Below are positions 31,748 to 42,619 of a stretch of DNA of 64,000 nt, in pieces. The notes below the pieces were generated by a model. The model searched no databases. It saw only the letters and a program-made list of their open reading frames with translations, and had not been told where the DNA came from. Positions within the stretch are counted from its first letter, which is position 1, and every line of letters begins with the position of its first letter. Origin of the DNA: Acholoe squamosa (lineage: Eukaryota; Annelida; Polychaeta; Phyllodocida; Polynoidae). The stretch spans positions 26,112,733 through 26,176,732 of the forward strand of contig OX439044.1 of assembly GCA_949317995.1 (NCBI GenBank). Direction: 5' to 3'. Both the position numbers and the translations under genes were made by a program.

Positions 31748-32560
31748 ATGGCTTCTTTTAAAAAAAGTATAGTTATTCCCTTAGCAACATACAAAAAATT
31801 ATCTTCTGCCGCAAAAAACACTTCAGAAAAAGAACCAAAGAAAAAAATGGATCCTATTGTTGAAAGACAGAAAGAATTGTTAGCGCAAAGAATGTATAAC
31901 GTTCAGCCGTATGATGTCCTGAGCACAAATCAAAATATCTTAAAAGAAAACCATCTTATGTCTTCTTATCCTCTTAAGAAAGAAATCATAGAACCTGGAA
32001 TATCTATAAATGAAATTTTATCTCATATCAGACAAGCACAAATACCTTATGTGAAAGAAATTTTAAGAAAAATGAAAGAACTCAATTACTTATGGAACGA
32101 ACACGGAGAAATTATCATTAGAGGCAAATTGATCAGAAACTCTAATGTGATAAACATAATGAAGTTCTTCTCTAACACAAGCATTAAAGTAGAGCCTATA
32201 GGAACAGAAGAAGTTTGGATCAATCTTTTGAACCATATACCTAAATCATGGTTCCTCAACAAACCAAGGAAAGCTAAAAATAAATCTAAGCCTTATTCTG
32301 TAAGAAAATATCCTCTAGAAAAACAAATGATGGCTGAGAAAAACATTGAAGGAAGTGACTATTCTCTAGGAGCAACAGATGATGAATATTCTGAAGACAA
32401 TGTGACGCATGATTCATCTATCTTAAAAAGAAAAGATAAACCTCAAGAAAGACCTCATCTTGTCAGGTCTGAAACACATGACACTGAAAGCGTAGACAGC
32501 GACATAGATTATCTTTCTGCAGAAGAAAAAGACAAGGAAATGACAAGTATGAATGTATAA
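31748..32560 (+). CDS. Conserved Polinton protein, probable minor virion component
   Basis: An intact 270-residue frame starting 3 bp after the previous stop. The central segment YLWNEHGEIIIRGKLIRNSNV matches a motif I recognise from Polinton proteins (aromatic-Trp-Asn, Gly-Glu, Gly, Ser-Asn-hydrophobic), followed by WINLLNHIPKSWF. The C-terminal third is charged and Ser-rich. In other Polintons this gene neighbours the capsid genes; here hexon and penton do not follow: a LINE and a fold-back insertion lie next. Function unproven. Confidence 0.6.
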   Translation: MASFKKSIVIPLATYKKLSSAAKNTSEKEPKKKMDPIVERQKELLAQRMYNVQPYDVLSTNQNILKENHLMSSYPLKKEIIEPGISINEILSHIRQAQIPYVKEILRKMKELNYLWNEHGEIIIRGKLIRNSNVINIMKFFSNTSIKVEPIGTEEVWINLLNHIPKSWFLNKPRKAKNKSKPYSVRKYPLEKQMMAEKNIEGSDYSLGATDDEYSEDNVTHDSSILKRKDKPQERPHLVRSETHDTESVDSDIDYLSAEEKDKEMTSMNV

Positions 32561-32574
32561 TAAATAATATTAAT

Positions 32575-34780
32575 GGATACTTAAATATAAATCACTGTGT
32601 AAAAACTCGTGTTGTAAGAGAGAATGATTTGTTTTTTGATGAAGACATACGCCGTATGATAACTGTAAAGAAGAGATTTTTTAATAAAGCTAAAAAATGT
32701 AGACCAAATGTTGTAAACACAGCCTTAGCTAGAGCCAGACAGATCCAAAAGAATATCAATAAAAAACTGGTCATTAAAAAGAAAAACGTAACCACAAATC
32801 TTCTTGCCAGGTTTAGTAAGGACCCAAGACGATTCTGGAAGGTCTTGAATGGAGTCTGGAAGGGACAAAGTTCTAAATCAACAATGTGTTTGAAGGATTC
32901 TGGTGGAAATGTCATTGAACATCAATATACTGCCAACTTTGTAAACGATTATTATATAGATATAGGTGCAGACTTGGCTAGTCAAATAGTTGGTATGGAA
33001 TACATCCCAAACATATTAATAAATGATAGTGTTATGAAGCTGGAAGAAGTAACTTTAAACCAATGTAAGAAGATAGCTCAAGCTATAAAAGGACATAAAA
33101 GCTCGTGTATTAAAGACATACCCTGTATTGTTATAAAAAGTCTACTATGTCACAAACCGTATCTACTACAAAGTCTGGTGAATGACTCTATTGGTACTGG
33201 AGTGTTGCCAGATATTATGAAATTGGGACAAATAATCCCATTACCCAAAAGTGGGAGTTTATCTGATGTATCTAATTGGAGACCCATAACGATGACAAAT
33301 ATATTCTCTAAGTTGACAGAGAAACTGATACACACCCAGTTGATGAATTATATTATTGATAAGAATATAATTAGTGATAGACAATACGGTTTCATACCTA
33401 ACAGATCGACTGTAGATGCAACTTTTGGGTTAATACAATATTTAATAGAAGCTAGAAATAGAGGAGATTACTCCCTTGTATTGTTCCTGGATCTAAAAAA
33501 GGCTTTTAATACTGTGAATTTAGATATAATGCTGAGGAAACTTCAGTGTATTGGTTGTGATAATAATTGTCTAAGATGGTTGGAATGTTTTTTATACAAT
33601 AGAAAGCAAGTAACTTTGGCAAATGATATCACCTCAGATGAGAAAGTATTGGACTGTGGGGTAGCACAGGGGACGGTATTGGGCCCTTTGCTTTTCAACA
33701 TAATTATATATTAATAGTATAACTGAAGTAATAACCAATTGTGAATTGTTTCTGTATGCAGATGATGTAGCACTGGTACTGAATGGTAGGAATACTGAGA
33801 TTATGAGTAAATTAATGCAGAGTGATGTGGATAATATTGAGAAGTGGTGTAGACAAAATATTCTTACTATGAATGTCACTAAAACCAAGGTCCTTTGGTG
33901 CCATGCAATCATGCAACGTTTTACTAAATACAATATTACCATGAACAATATAAAATTGGCATGTGTCGAACATTTCAACTACTTGGGTGTTATAATCAAT
34001 TTTGATTTAAATTTTAAACAACATTGTAAAAAAATGGACTCAATAGGTATTGCCAAATTGAAACAACTGAGAAATATTGTTAAATACCTGGATACAGATA
34101 CAAGCCTTAAAATCTATAAAACGATGATTATTCCTTTGTTAGAATACTGTAGTTATATATTGGAGAGTGGACCGGCTACCTTAGTAGATCATTTAGATAT
34201 CATACAAAATCATTGTTTGAGAGCCTGTAAAAAGATTCTACTACCACAGGATATACATGTTGTTGACCTATTATTATCCTGCAATGCGAAAAGTCTTGTA
34301 ACTAGAAGGAAAGTAGTACTTGCATGTATGATGTATAAATATATACAAAAACCGGAGAATATAATAACCCCAGTAAGACCTCTTAGGGGCAATGATAGAA
34401 TAAAAATTAGAGTAAATCGACCTAGAATAGAATTATATAGATCGAGTCCCTTGTATAGAGGTAATATCATTTGGGATGATCTACCGGTACATGTTCAGTC
34501 TGCAGAAAATCTGCAAAAGTTCAAAAAGTACTTATGTGATATATTAATATGACTCTGAACTGTTATTATCCTGAACTATAGTATATGGGAATATTATGTG
34601 TTATGTGACTGTTCATGGAAACCACCTGTTTTAATATCAAGTGATTGTATCTGTGTAACACTTTTATACTGGATTCAATCCTTTCCTATGGCTGATAATT
34701 GTAAAAGCTTCAATATGTTAAGATATTGTTGGCCAATAAACGCTTTCAAACTAAAAAAAACTCAACTCAACTCAACTCTT
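32575..34780 (+). mobile_element. CR1/Jockey-like LINE, 5' truncated
   Basis: RT coding begins abruptly after the preceding gene and ends in a 3' end with AATAAA-like sequence and an ACTCA repeat tail (34760-34778). The tail abuts the first dUTPase start. No apurinic endonuclease or ORF1 is present. I could not see a target-site duplication with certainty. Confidence 0.85.
32629..34552 (+). pseudogene. Non-LTR reverse transcriptase, one frameshift
   Basis: Two frames cover the RT: 32629-33714 has IPLPKSG, NWRPITM, FLDLKKAFNTV (catalytic Asp) and QGTVLGPLLFN; 33746-34552 begins with LYADDVALV (YADD active site) and the thumb and C-terminal region. A single base change of frame near 33705 separates them. 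Motif spacing fits CR1/Jockey-group LINEs. There is no RNase H. Confidence 0.85.
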
Positions 34781-35159
34781 GAAAAATGGAAACTCCAGTC
34801 TTAAAGGGATATAGTCATCCTAAAATTCCAATGGTAAGGTCTAGGGACTTATAGAGGAGGAGAGCTGGGAATGCAAGGTTACATAACACCAGATGTCCTG
34901 ATGTGAGGGCCTGGAGGGCTGACCAAGACTCCACCCTGGAGTAGTGTCAATCTCCAAGCACCCTTCCCCAACATTCCTTATGTATTAGAAGCACAGTATA
35001 TGATTTGAGGGTGGAGAGTGTTTTGTATACAAACAAAAAGTAGGAGGGGCAGGAAATCCACAGGCTCAATACTGTGTAGCTATTCTTCAGGCACTCTGCC
35101 TATCCCTCCTTACTCATCACCTCCTTTATATCCCTTACTCTTTCCTTCCACCTGCCTAT

Positions 35160-36210
35160 CCCTGGCAGGGACCAGATAGAGAGGGGCAGGGACCAGATAG
35201 GGAGGGACAGGGACCAGATAGGGAGGGGCAGGGACCAGATAGGGAGGGACAGGGACCAGATAGGGAGGGACAGGGACCAGATAGGGAAGGGCAGGGACCA
35301 GATAGGGAGGGGCAGGGACCAGATAGGGAGGGGCAGGGACCAGAAAGGGAGGGGGCAGGGACCAGATAGGGAGGGGCAGGGACTAGATAGGGAGGGGAAG
35401 GGACTAGATAGGGAGGGGAAGGGACCGGATAGGGATGGGCAGGGACCAGATAGGGAGGGGCAGGGACTAGATACTGAGGGGTAGGGACCAGGCAAGGACC
35501 AGATAGGGAGGGGCAGGGACTGGATAGGGAGGGTCAAAGACCAGTTAGGGAGGGGCAGGGACCAGATAGGAAGGGGCAGGGACCAGATAGGGAGGGGCAG
35601 GGACCAGATATAGAGGGGCAGGGACCAGACAGGGAGGGACAGGACCAGATAGGGAGGGGCAGGGACCAGATACGGAGGGGCAAGGACCAGATACGGAGGG
35701 GCAGGGACTGGATAGGGAGGGGCAAAGACCAGTTAGGGAGGGGCAGGGACCAGATAGGAAGGGGCAGGGACCAGATAGGGAGGGGCAGGGACCAGATATA
35801 GAGGGGCAGGGACCAGACAGGGAGGGACAGGACCAGATAGGGAGGGGCAGGGACCAGATACGGAGGGGCAGGGACTGGATAGGGAGGGGCAGGGACTGGA
35901 TAGGGAGGGGCAGGGACCGGATAGGGAGGGGCAGGGACTAGATAGGGAGGGGCAAGGACCAGTTAGGGAGGGGCAGGAACCAGGTAGGGAGGGCCAGGTA
36001 CCAGATATAGAGGGGCAGGGACCAGATAGGGAGGGACAGGACCAGATAGGGAGGGGCAGGGACCAGATACGGAGGGGCAGGGACCGGGTAGGGAGGGGCA
36101 GGGACCGGATAGGGAGGGGCAGGGACTGGATAGGGAGGGGCAAGGGCCAGGTAGGGAGGGGCAGGGACTAGATAGGGAAGGAAAGGGACCAGATAGGGAG
36201 GGGCAGGGTG
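35160..36210. repeat. Left minisatellite arm, 21-bp unit
   Basis: About 50 copies of a G-rich 21-bp unit (GGGACCAGATAGGGAGGGGC plus one base) with few substitutions; higher-order repetition is visible (for example 35534-35700 versus 35730-35880). Pro/Ser/Leu-rich frames on the opposite strand exist because 21 is divisible by 3 and are not genes. Confidence 0.95.
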
Positions 36211-37560
36211 GATCTGCCACCTTGTACACCACAGTCGTTTAGTTCTCTCTATTTCTGCCTATCCCCCTCCCCTCTTCTGCCCACCCATCCCATTCCTCAT
36301 TTGCATACTGCTCATTCCCTTTCATTCCACCTGTCTATCCCTCCTATGTGCCTCTCCCCTCTTCTGCCTATCCCCTCCCCTCTTCTGCAAACCCCCACCC
36401 TATCCCTCATCTACATATCCCAGGAGAAGGTAGTGATAGAAGAGGAAGAGGGATAGGCAAACAGACTGTCAGTCAAAGAGTTAGTAAGCATGGCAGGTAT
36501 AGGTAGAGCATGGAGGAGATTGATTGATTGATTGATTGATTTGTTTAACGTCCTAAGGTTCATACACCTAATGGGACTTCCTCATTAGTTTATGGACATT
36601 GAGTCCTTTCTTTCTCAGTTTTGGACAGGTTTTTAAAAGCTGCTTGTCCATACAGCTAGACAAGTATTTATACACTGCTTATCCATCACAGTGGTGACCG
36701 CATCAATGGGTGACCCAATCTATGAGATGAATGACTGCATCTATGAGGAGGGTTGAGGGGGAAAACCACTACTGGGGCTTCATTCCCCTACTCTTTTCGA
36801 AGGATAGCAAGTGTTCTTTTATTTGCCTGGTCCCATAGGCAGGGCCAGACATACTATGGTCTTTGAGCACTCAGACGTGGTTCACTGAGAGGGAAGCCCA
36901 TGAAAAAAGGGCAAGCATGTAGGCCCGGGCCCGCTCATATGGACACCAGCTGCCCATATGCTCACCTCATGTCACAAGGATCCCAAAGTTTGTCGCCTTT
37001 TACGAATCTGGTATGCCAACTGTTAGAATGAAAGGAGAATTTCTCCTTTGTGGACTCCCAATGAAGTTATTCTGCTCCTCCATGCCCTCACATGAAGGTC
37101 CCCACTCCACAGGGGGACGCATGGAGGAGAGATATGCATTGGGAGGGGTAGGTAGGGGAAGGGACAAACAGAGGATAGGAAGGGATAGGATGGGTACAAG
37201 GATTATGTTGATGAGGGATAGGTCAAGGATAGGCAGGGGAAGGATTGGAAGGAGGATAGGTAGAGAAAGGAAATGGATAGACAGATGGATAGACAGGCAT
37301 AGTACAGGAGAGAAGAGGGGAGAGGGTAGGCAGAAGAGGGAAAGGCACATAGAAGACCCGATGACACCTTCTCTACACAGTAGAGCACTGTGCAGACAAG
37401 GGCTTGGCTGCATAGTAGGCACTGTGTTACCAAGCCATGCACTAAGTGTGGCTACACAGTGCCTCTTGGCTGCAGAATGCTGTTTTGCCAAGGCATTTAC
37501 TCAGTGTGGCCACACAGTGCTCCTTGGCTGTACAGTGCCTTACTGGTCATAGGGACATGG
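36211..37560. other. Centre of the fold-back element
   Basis: It contains a polypyrimidine zone (36240-36420), a GATT repeat followed by TTTAACGTCC (36517 onward), which looks like a LINE 3' end in minus orientation, and a zone around 37390-37550 with repeated CACAGTGCTCTTGGCTGYA-like words. No transposase seen. Confidence 0.6.
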
Positions 37561-37569
37561 TTCCTGCCT

Positions 37570-38915
37570 CCCCGCTATCCCGGCCCTGCCCCTCCCTATC
37601 CGGTCCCTTCCCCTCCATATCCCCTCTTGCCCCTCTATATCTGGTCCCTGCCCCTCCCTATCTGGTCCCTGCCCCTTCCTATCTCGTCCCTGCCCCTCCC
37701 TAACTGGTCCTTGCCCCTCCCTATCCAGTCCCTGCCCCTCCCTATCTGGTCCTTGCCTGGTCCCTACCCCTCAGTATCTAGTCCCTGCCCCTCCCTATCT
37801 GGTCCCTGCCCATCCCTATCCGGTCCCTTCCCCTCCCTATCTAGTCCCTGCCCCTCCCTATCTGGTCCCTGCCCCCTCCCTATCTGGCCCCTGCCCCTCC
37901 CTATCTGGTCCCTGCCCCTCCCTATCTAGTCCCTGCCCCTCCCTACCTGGTCCCTCCCCTCCCTATCTGGTCCCTGCCCCTCCCTATCTGGTCCCTCCCC
38001 CTCCCTATCTAGTCCCTGCCCTCCCTACCAGGTCCCTGCCCCTCCCTATCTGGTCCCTGCCCCTCCCTATCTGGTCCCTGCCCCCTTCCTAACTGGTCCC
38101 TCCCCTCCCTATCTAGTCCCTCCCCCTCCCTATCTGGTCCCTGCCCCTCCCTATCTGGTCCCTGCCCCTCCCTATCTGGTCCCTGCCCCCTTCCTATCTG
38201 GTCCCTCCCCTCCCTATCTAGTCCCTCCCCCTCCCTATCTGGTCCCTGCCCCTCCCTATCTGGTTCCTGCCCCCTCCCTATCTGGTCCCTGCCCCTCCCT
38301 ACATGGTCCCTGCCCCTCCCTATCTGGTCCTGTCCTGGTCCCTACCCCTCCATATCTAGTCCCTGCCCCTCCCTATCTGGTCCCTCCCCCCTATCTAGTC
38401 CCTGCCCCTCCCTATCCAGTCCCTGCCCCTCCCTATCTGGTCCCTGCCCTTCCCTATCTGGTTCTTGCCCCGTCCCTATCTGGTCCCTGCCCCCTTCCTA
38501 TCTGGTCCCTGCCCCTCTGTATCTGATCCCTGCCCTTCCCTATCTGTTTCTTGCCCCCTTCCCATCTGGTCCCTGCCCCTCCGTATCAGGTCCCTGCCCC
38601 TCCCTACATGGTCCCTGCCCCTCCGTATCTGGTCCCTGCCCCTCCGTATCTGGTCCCTGCCCCTCCGTATCTGGTCCCTGCCCCTCCCTATCCCGTCCCT
38701 GTCCCTCCCTATCTGGTCCCTGCCCCTCCCTATCTGGTCCCTGCCCCTCCCTATCTGGTCCCTGTCCCTCCCTATCTGGTCCATGCCCCTCCCTATCTGG
38801 TCCCTGCCCCTCCCTATCTGGTCCCTGCCCTTCCCTCTCTGGTCCCTGCCCCTCCCTATCTGGTCCCTGTCCCTCCCTATCTGGTCCCTGCCCCTCTCTA
38901 TCTGGTCCCTGCCAG
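37570..38915. repeat. Right minisatellite arm (complement of the left arm)
   Basis: The same 21-bp unit in opposite orientation (CCCTCCCTATCTGGTCCCTG plus one base), about 63 copies, with occasional single-base losses in C runs. It forms the other strand of the potential fold-back stem. Confidence 0.95.
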
Positions 38916-39779
38916 GGATAGGCAGGTGGAAGGAAAGGGTAAGAGATATAAAGGGGGTGATGAGTAAGGAGGGATAGGCAGAGTGCCTGAAGAATAGCTA
39001 CACAGTATTGAGCCTGTGGATTTCCTGCCCTTCCTACTTTTTGTTTGTATACAAAACTCTCTCCACCCTCAAATCATATACTGTGCTTCTAATACAAAAG
39101 GAATGTGGGGGGAGGGTGCTTGGAGACTGACATTACTCCAGGGTGGAGTCTTGGTCAGGCCCTCCAGGCCCTCACATCAGGACATCTGGTGTTATGTAAC
39201 ATTGCATTCCCAGCTCTCCTCCTCCTCTATATGTCCCTAGACCTTACCATTGGATTTTTAGGATGACTATATCCCTTTAAGATTCGTTAAAATTAATCCT
39301 AATGCAATCTCTCCAGCTCAAAAATATTACACTATAGGATACAACTTATACAGTCCATCTGAATATACCATCCCTCCCAAAGGAAGTCGTTTCATAGAAA
39401 CAGGCATCCGAGTTTCTGTTCCATATGGTTATTATAGTATAATAACGCCTTTGAGCAAAAAAAGAAACAATGATGTAAATGTTGAAAAAAAAATAATAGA
39501 CACTCATTACAGAGAAGAAATTAAAGTTATGTTGCACAATTTTAGTGAAAAAGAAGATAAAGAAGCCACAATAAAGAAAGGAGAAGCCGTTGCACAGCTT
39601 ATATTACAAAAAATATGCACTTCAAAATTGAAACAATGTTACGAGCTAGAAAGAACCCCCGAAGATCAAGAAAGTTATGATGCAGCTTACAACAAAATAG
39701 CTAATCAGATATATGAAGAAGAGCATCGGTTCCTGAAAGGTGCTCATCATATAAAAAAATGATGGATGCCTCTTCACAA

Positions 39780-39850
39780 ACATATCTGAAAAGTCCTCTT
39801 CAAGTAAAGACAACTTCTTCGCACTTCAAGTAAAGACAACTTCTTCGCAA
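39780..39850. repeat. Short direct duplication between the dUTPases
   Basis: A segment containing TCAAGTAAAGACAACTTCTT occurs twice in tandem (about 39799 and 39825). Confidence 0.85.
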
Positions 39851-39942
39851 ACATCTCTGTGAATAGCATAAACAGCAAGTGAAATGAGTTTGTGCACTCT
39901 CAACAAGAAAAAATCAGTTAGTATACTGTCATCTCATTGAAG

Positions 39943-40383
39943 ATGTCTCTATTAAAGTTCATGAAATTATCTCCAAGAGCTTTCACTCCAACTCGTGCTT
40001 CAAGTGACGCAGCAGGACTTGATTTATATAGTGCCTATGACTATATCATCCCTCCTAAAAGTAAAGAATTAATAAAAACAGATATTGCACGCGATATACC
40101 TCCTGGTTGCTATGCCCGTGTGGCTCCGAGATCAGGACTTACGTTAAAATATTTCATCGATGTAGATGCTGGAGTCATAGATAGAGATTATAGAGGTAAT
40201 GTAGGAGTCATTCTCTTTAATTTCGGAGAAAAAGAATATAAAATAACTCAAGGAGACAGGATAGCACAAATGATATTAGAAAAAATTTACATGCCTGTCA
40301 TTAAAGAATGTGATATCTTAATTAAACCATGCGAGGTGACAATGGTTTTGGATCAACTAATAAATGATATTGTTTTTGAATAA
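39943..40383 (+). CDS. dut: dUTPase
   Basis: From the ATG at 39943 the protein has 146 residues, the usual trimeric dUTPase size. Motif 1 is AGLDLYS, motif 2 PRSGL, motif 3 GVIDRDYRGN (catalytic Asp and uracil-stacking Tyr), and motif 4 GDRIAQMI. The Gly-rich motif 5 tail (usually FGSTG) is absent; the protein ends after a hydrophobic, acidic segment. It would hydrolyse dUTP to dUMP and keep uracil out of the element's DNA. It is the rightmost gene, next to the right TIR, and unlike its upstream paralogue has an intact active site. Confidence 0.9.
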   Translation: MSLLKFMKLSPRAFTPTRASSDAAGLDLYSAYDYIIPPKSKELIKTDIARDIPPGCYARVAPRSGLTLKYFIDVDAGVIDRDYRGNVGVILFNFGEKEYKITQGDRIAQMILEKIYMPVIKECDILIKPCEVTMVLDQLINDIVFE

Positions 40384-40659
40384 AAGAAACAATAAAAAAA
40401 TGAAATCTTGATTCTTGTTTTTATTTCACTTTATCACATAATCATTCCATTTAACATATACATGGTTCATTCCATTTAACATATACATGGTTCATCGCTT
40501 ACTACATATGTTTTCTCTACAAGCATAAGAACACAATGACATATACATGGTTCAGCGTTTGAGCGTACATAGAAAAATCCATAATCCATCTGGATTATGC
40601 AAAAATTTCTTTAGTTCCAGTCACCTTTCAATTAAAACGGTTAGCTACTAAAGCACATT
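40384..40659. other. Subterminal spacer before the right TIR
   Basis: Includes a short duplication (TTTAACATATACATGGTTCA near 40450 and 40477) and a small hairpin (ATAATCCATCTGGATTAT at about 40579). No gene. Confidence 0.6.
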
Positions 40660-40786
40660 TGACATAAATATAGGATATTATCTATAATTAACCTCTTTTC
40701 TAAATAATCTAAATATATTCTAAATATTCCAGAATATTAGGTCTTCTTAAAATAATTATTTTAAGAAGACCTAATATTATACTACT
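40660..40786 (-). repeat. Right terminal inverted repeat of the Polinton
   Basis: Ends ...AATATTATACTACT, the exact complement of the left start. A perfect 46-bp palindrome occupies 40733-40778, identical to that at the left end. Similarity to the left TIR fades inward past about 40660. Confidence 0.9.
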
Positions 40787-40792
40787 CCTGGA
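40787..40792. repeat. Polinton target-site duplication, right copy
   Basis: CCTGGA, identical to 9043-9048. Confidence 0.95.
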
Positions 40793-41286
40793 ACCCCCCC
40801 CCCCCAAGTCCCTCACCTGCATAAGTGGACTGGAGATAGCAGAGAGCTGTTAATCTCACATCAGCAAGGTTTGATACTGTGCCCTTGGTTACAGTGGGCC
40901 AATCACGATGATGTAAAACCCATAATTAAGGCATATAACATTGTATTTACCAACAAGTTTATTGACATGGTGTGGATGACCAGTAATGCAAATGTGTTAT
41001 TGATTAGTGTTCATTTAATTAAATTAATGAATGAGCTGACATGGTATCGATACCTGCAAGGAATCATGTACTAATGGTTACATGTATCAGGGGAACTACC
41101 TCTTCCACTACTAGGAGCCTCTTGAGTCATGACAACACGCATGCGCAAAATGAATTGATAGTACTTGAGCTTTGTTGATGTAAACAATGGATAGGATTTA
41201 TAAGGATGATGATTCAAGAATAAAGTTGGTTATTAATCTGGGTTCAGTCTGTGTGTCACTACATTGTCATTTACCCATTTTTACAC

Positions 41287-41303
41287 TGGTGCCAGGAGTG
41301 GGG
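41287..41303 (+). promoter_or_regulatory. Primer-binding site candidate
   Basis: TGGTGCCAGGAGTGGGG begins one base after the LTR-like ACA end; TGG is the complement of the tRNA CCA end. The tRNA identity was not determined. Confidence 0.7.
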
Positions 41304-41392
41304 TGTTAGGCTTGAAATTTAAACCGCACTATTAGACACAATTTTCCTAACAGCCATCAACTACACAGAGAATAGGTGAAGCTGCAGAAGCC

Positions 41393-42540
41393 ATGGCTAT
41401 GAAGGCTGCTCAAGTAATGAGGCGGTGGCTAGACAACTATGCTAAGTCTATAGGTACTGTCGATGGGGAGGATAAGTCAGCCTTGCGGGCTTGGCTGCGT
41501 GGAGTGGACCATGCTGCCGATGGTATCTTATTTAGCAGTGGGTGACCTGGGAGACTATACAATATCCATGATTAATACCCTGGGAAATAACGAAAAAACA
41601 TGGAAAGTCCTACGTATGAAGATATCCACGGTATTTTTAGAACATGACAAAGAGGAATACCTCCAAGAGCAATTGTACAAAACTAAACAGACGCCATCCC
41701 AGAACGCTCGTGAGTATGGTAGGAAGTTTCTGCAGTGTGCCGTCAGGGCGTTCCCGGAGGACACTGAGTACAAGTCCCCGCACGTGCAAAAGACATTGAT
41801 AAAAACTTTTATACATGGTTTGAGTGACAAGGAGGTTAGGTCTGACATTATCACTGCTAAGCCAACCACTCTAACAGGTGCCATGCAGGAAGCTTCGCGT
41901 CGGCGGTCACAGTGACTAAGATCCGTAAGGCAGAAGAAGCCAACCGGATTATTGATACCCATGAGGAAGCCGTGGAGGTGGCTGCTCTGCCCCCTCCCCC
42001 TGCTCTTAGAGAGGACCCTGCTATCACGGAGCTGCGGCACCTGTATAAATCTCTACAAGGTGAATTCTTGTCCTACAGAACCCGTCATGAAGGAAAGCAA
42101 GGAATAGCAACCATTGCAGCAGTCTCACCAGCAGAAGGAGAGCATAAGAAAAGTAAGCATGCCATTACGTCACCTGCCTACCCTGTGTCACCTACAGCGG
42201 CACCACTCTACCAGCCATACCCCATGATTACTGCCACATACCCATACTGCTCTGCGCACCCGAGTTATTCATGCCACTCCGCCTGCTCACCTTGGGCAGT
42301 GCCAAACTGCATGGCCTCTAAAGGGTGCTATCCACCGGCCCCTACTGAACCGGTGGATCAACGTACCACACCCATACCCGTGCCAATGGAAGTTAAGAAG
42401 GACAATAAGCCTTCCCCAGCATGGAATAGTGGGGATAGGCTCATGACTAGATGAAACATAGTCTGTTTGCAATGTGGCTTATCGGGCCATATAGGAAGAA
42501 ACTGCCCACTGAGAGACGCCGCAGTACAAGCAGTAGTGGA
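41393..42540 (+). pseudogene. gag: Gag with CCHC zinc knuckle
   Basis: It starts at ATG 41393, changes frame near 41540 and again near 41915, and a stop precedes the knuckle. The capsid-like part (41540-41915) is helical with SQNAREYGRKFLQCA and the FIHGLSDKEVRSDI segment typical of gypsy capsid C-terminal regions. Pro-rich sequence follows, and a classical C-x2-C-x4-H-x4-C knuckle (CLQCGLSGHIGRNC) sits at 42464-42505. It would form the particle core and bind RNA. Confidence 0.8.
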
Positions 42541-42619
42541 TGCTGCAGAATAAAACACCCTTAATGTGGCCAAATCTGCAGGGGAGCCTTGTGATTAATC
42601 CAACTCACAAGAGTCGCAT

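Larger units (their letters stand above)
34801..39280. mobile_element. 4.5-kb fold-back element with minisatellite arms, TTAA target
   Basis: The ends are inverted repeats (AGGGATATAGTCATCC at the left; the complement at the right) that stay similar for about 370 bp before both enter a minisatellite; the arms are therefore over 1.4 kb each and can pair. The flanking TTAA at 34801-34804 and 39277-39280 is the target duplication, as for piggyBac- or Kolobok-type elements. No transposase is seen, so it is non-autonomous. It sits near codon 5 of the first dUTPase-like gene. Confidence 0.85.
34786..39762 (+). pseudogene. dUTPase-like paralogue split by a fold-back transposon
   Basis: The ATG at 34786 and first codons lie left of the insertion, and the frame continues in phase at 39281, right after the TTAA duplication, to a stop at 39762. 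The body is a trimeric dUTPase fold: YNLYSP (motif 1), a GTG-like turn, KIIDTHYREE (motif 3) and KKGEAVAQLIL (motif 4). Motif 2 (normally P-R-S-G-L) reads TPLSKKR, and Gly residues around motif 3 are lost, so catalysis is unlikely even without the insertion. It may be a structural or regulatory paralogue of the adjacent canonical dUTPase. Confidence 0.75.
9049..40786 (+). mobile_element. Complete Polinton/Maverick (adintovirus-like) element, 31.7 kb
   Basis: The element starts AGTAGTATAATATT and ends with its exact complement, flanked by a 6-bp TSD. It encodes the defining Polinton set: protein-primed DNA polymerase B, retrovirus-like integrase and an FtsK/A32-like ATPase, plus dUTPases and many accessory genes. 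Later insertions (an I-like LINE of 777 bp, a CR1/Jockey-like LINE of about 2.2 kb, a 4.5-kb fold-back element and two 176-bp MITEs) account for about 7.8 kb, leaving roughly 24 kb for the original element, near the family's upper normal size. I found no hexon, penton or adenain-type protease. Frameshifts and substitutions in POLB, INT and ATPase show this copy is inactive. Confidence 0.95.

Noticed and set aside
35100-36232. Long Pro/Ser/Leu-rich open frames on the minus strand (up to 145 codons) in the minisatellite
   Set aside because: The unit is 21 bp, a multiple of three, so any frame without a stop in one unit stays open. The same holds for 37390-38977 on the plus strand.
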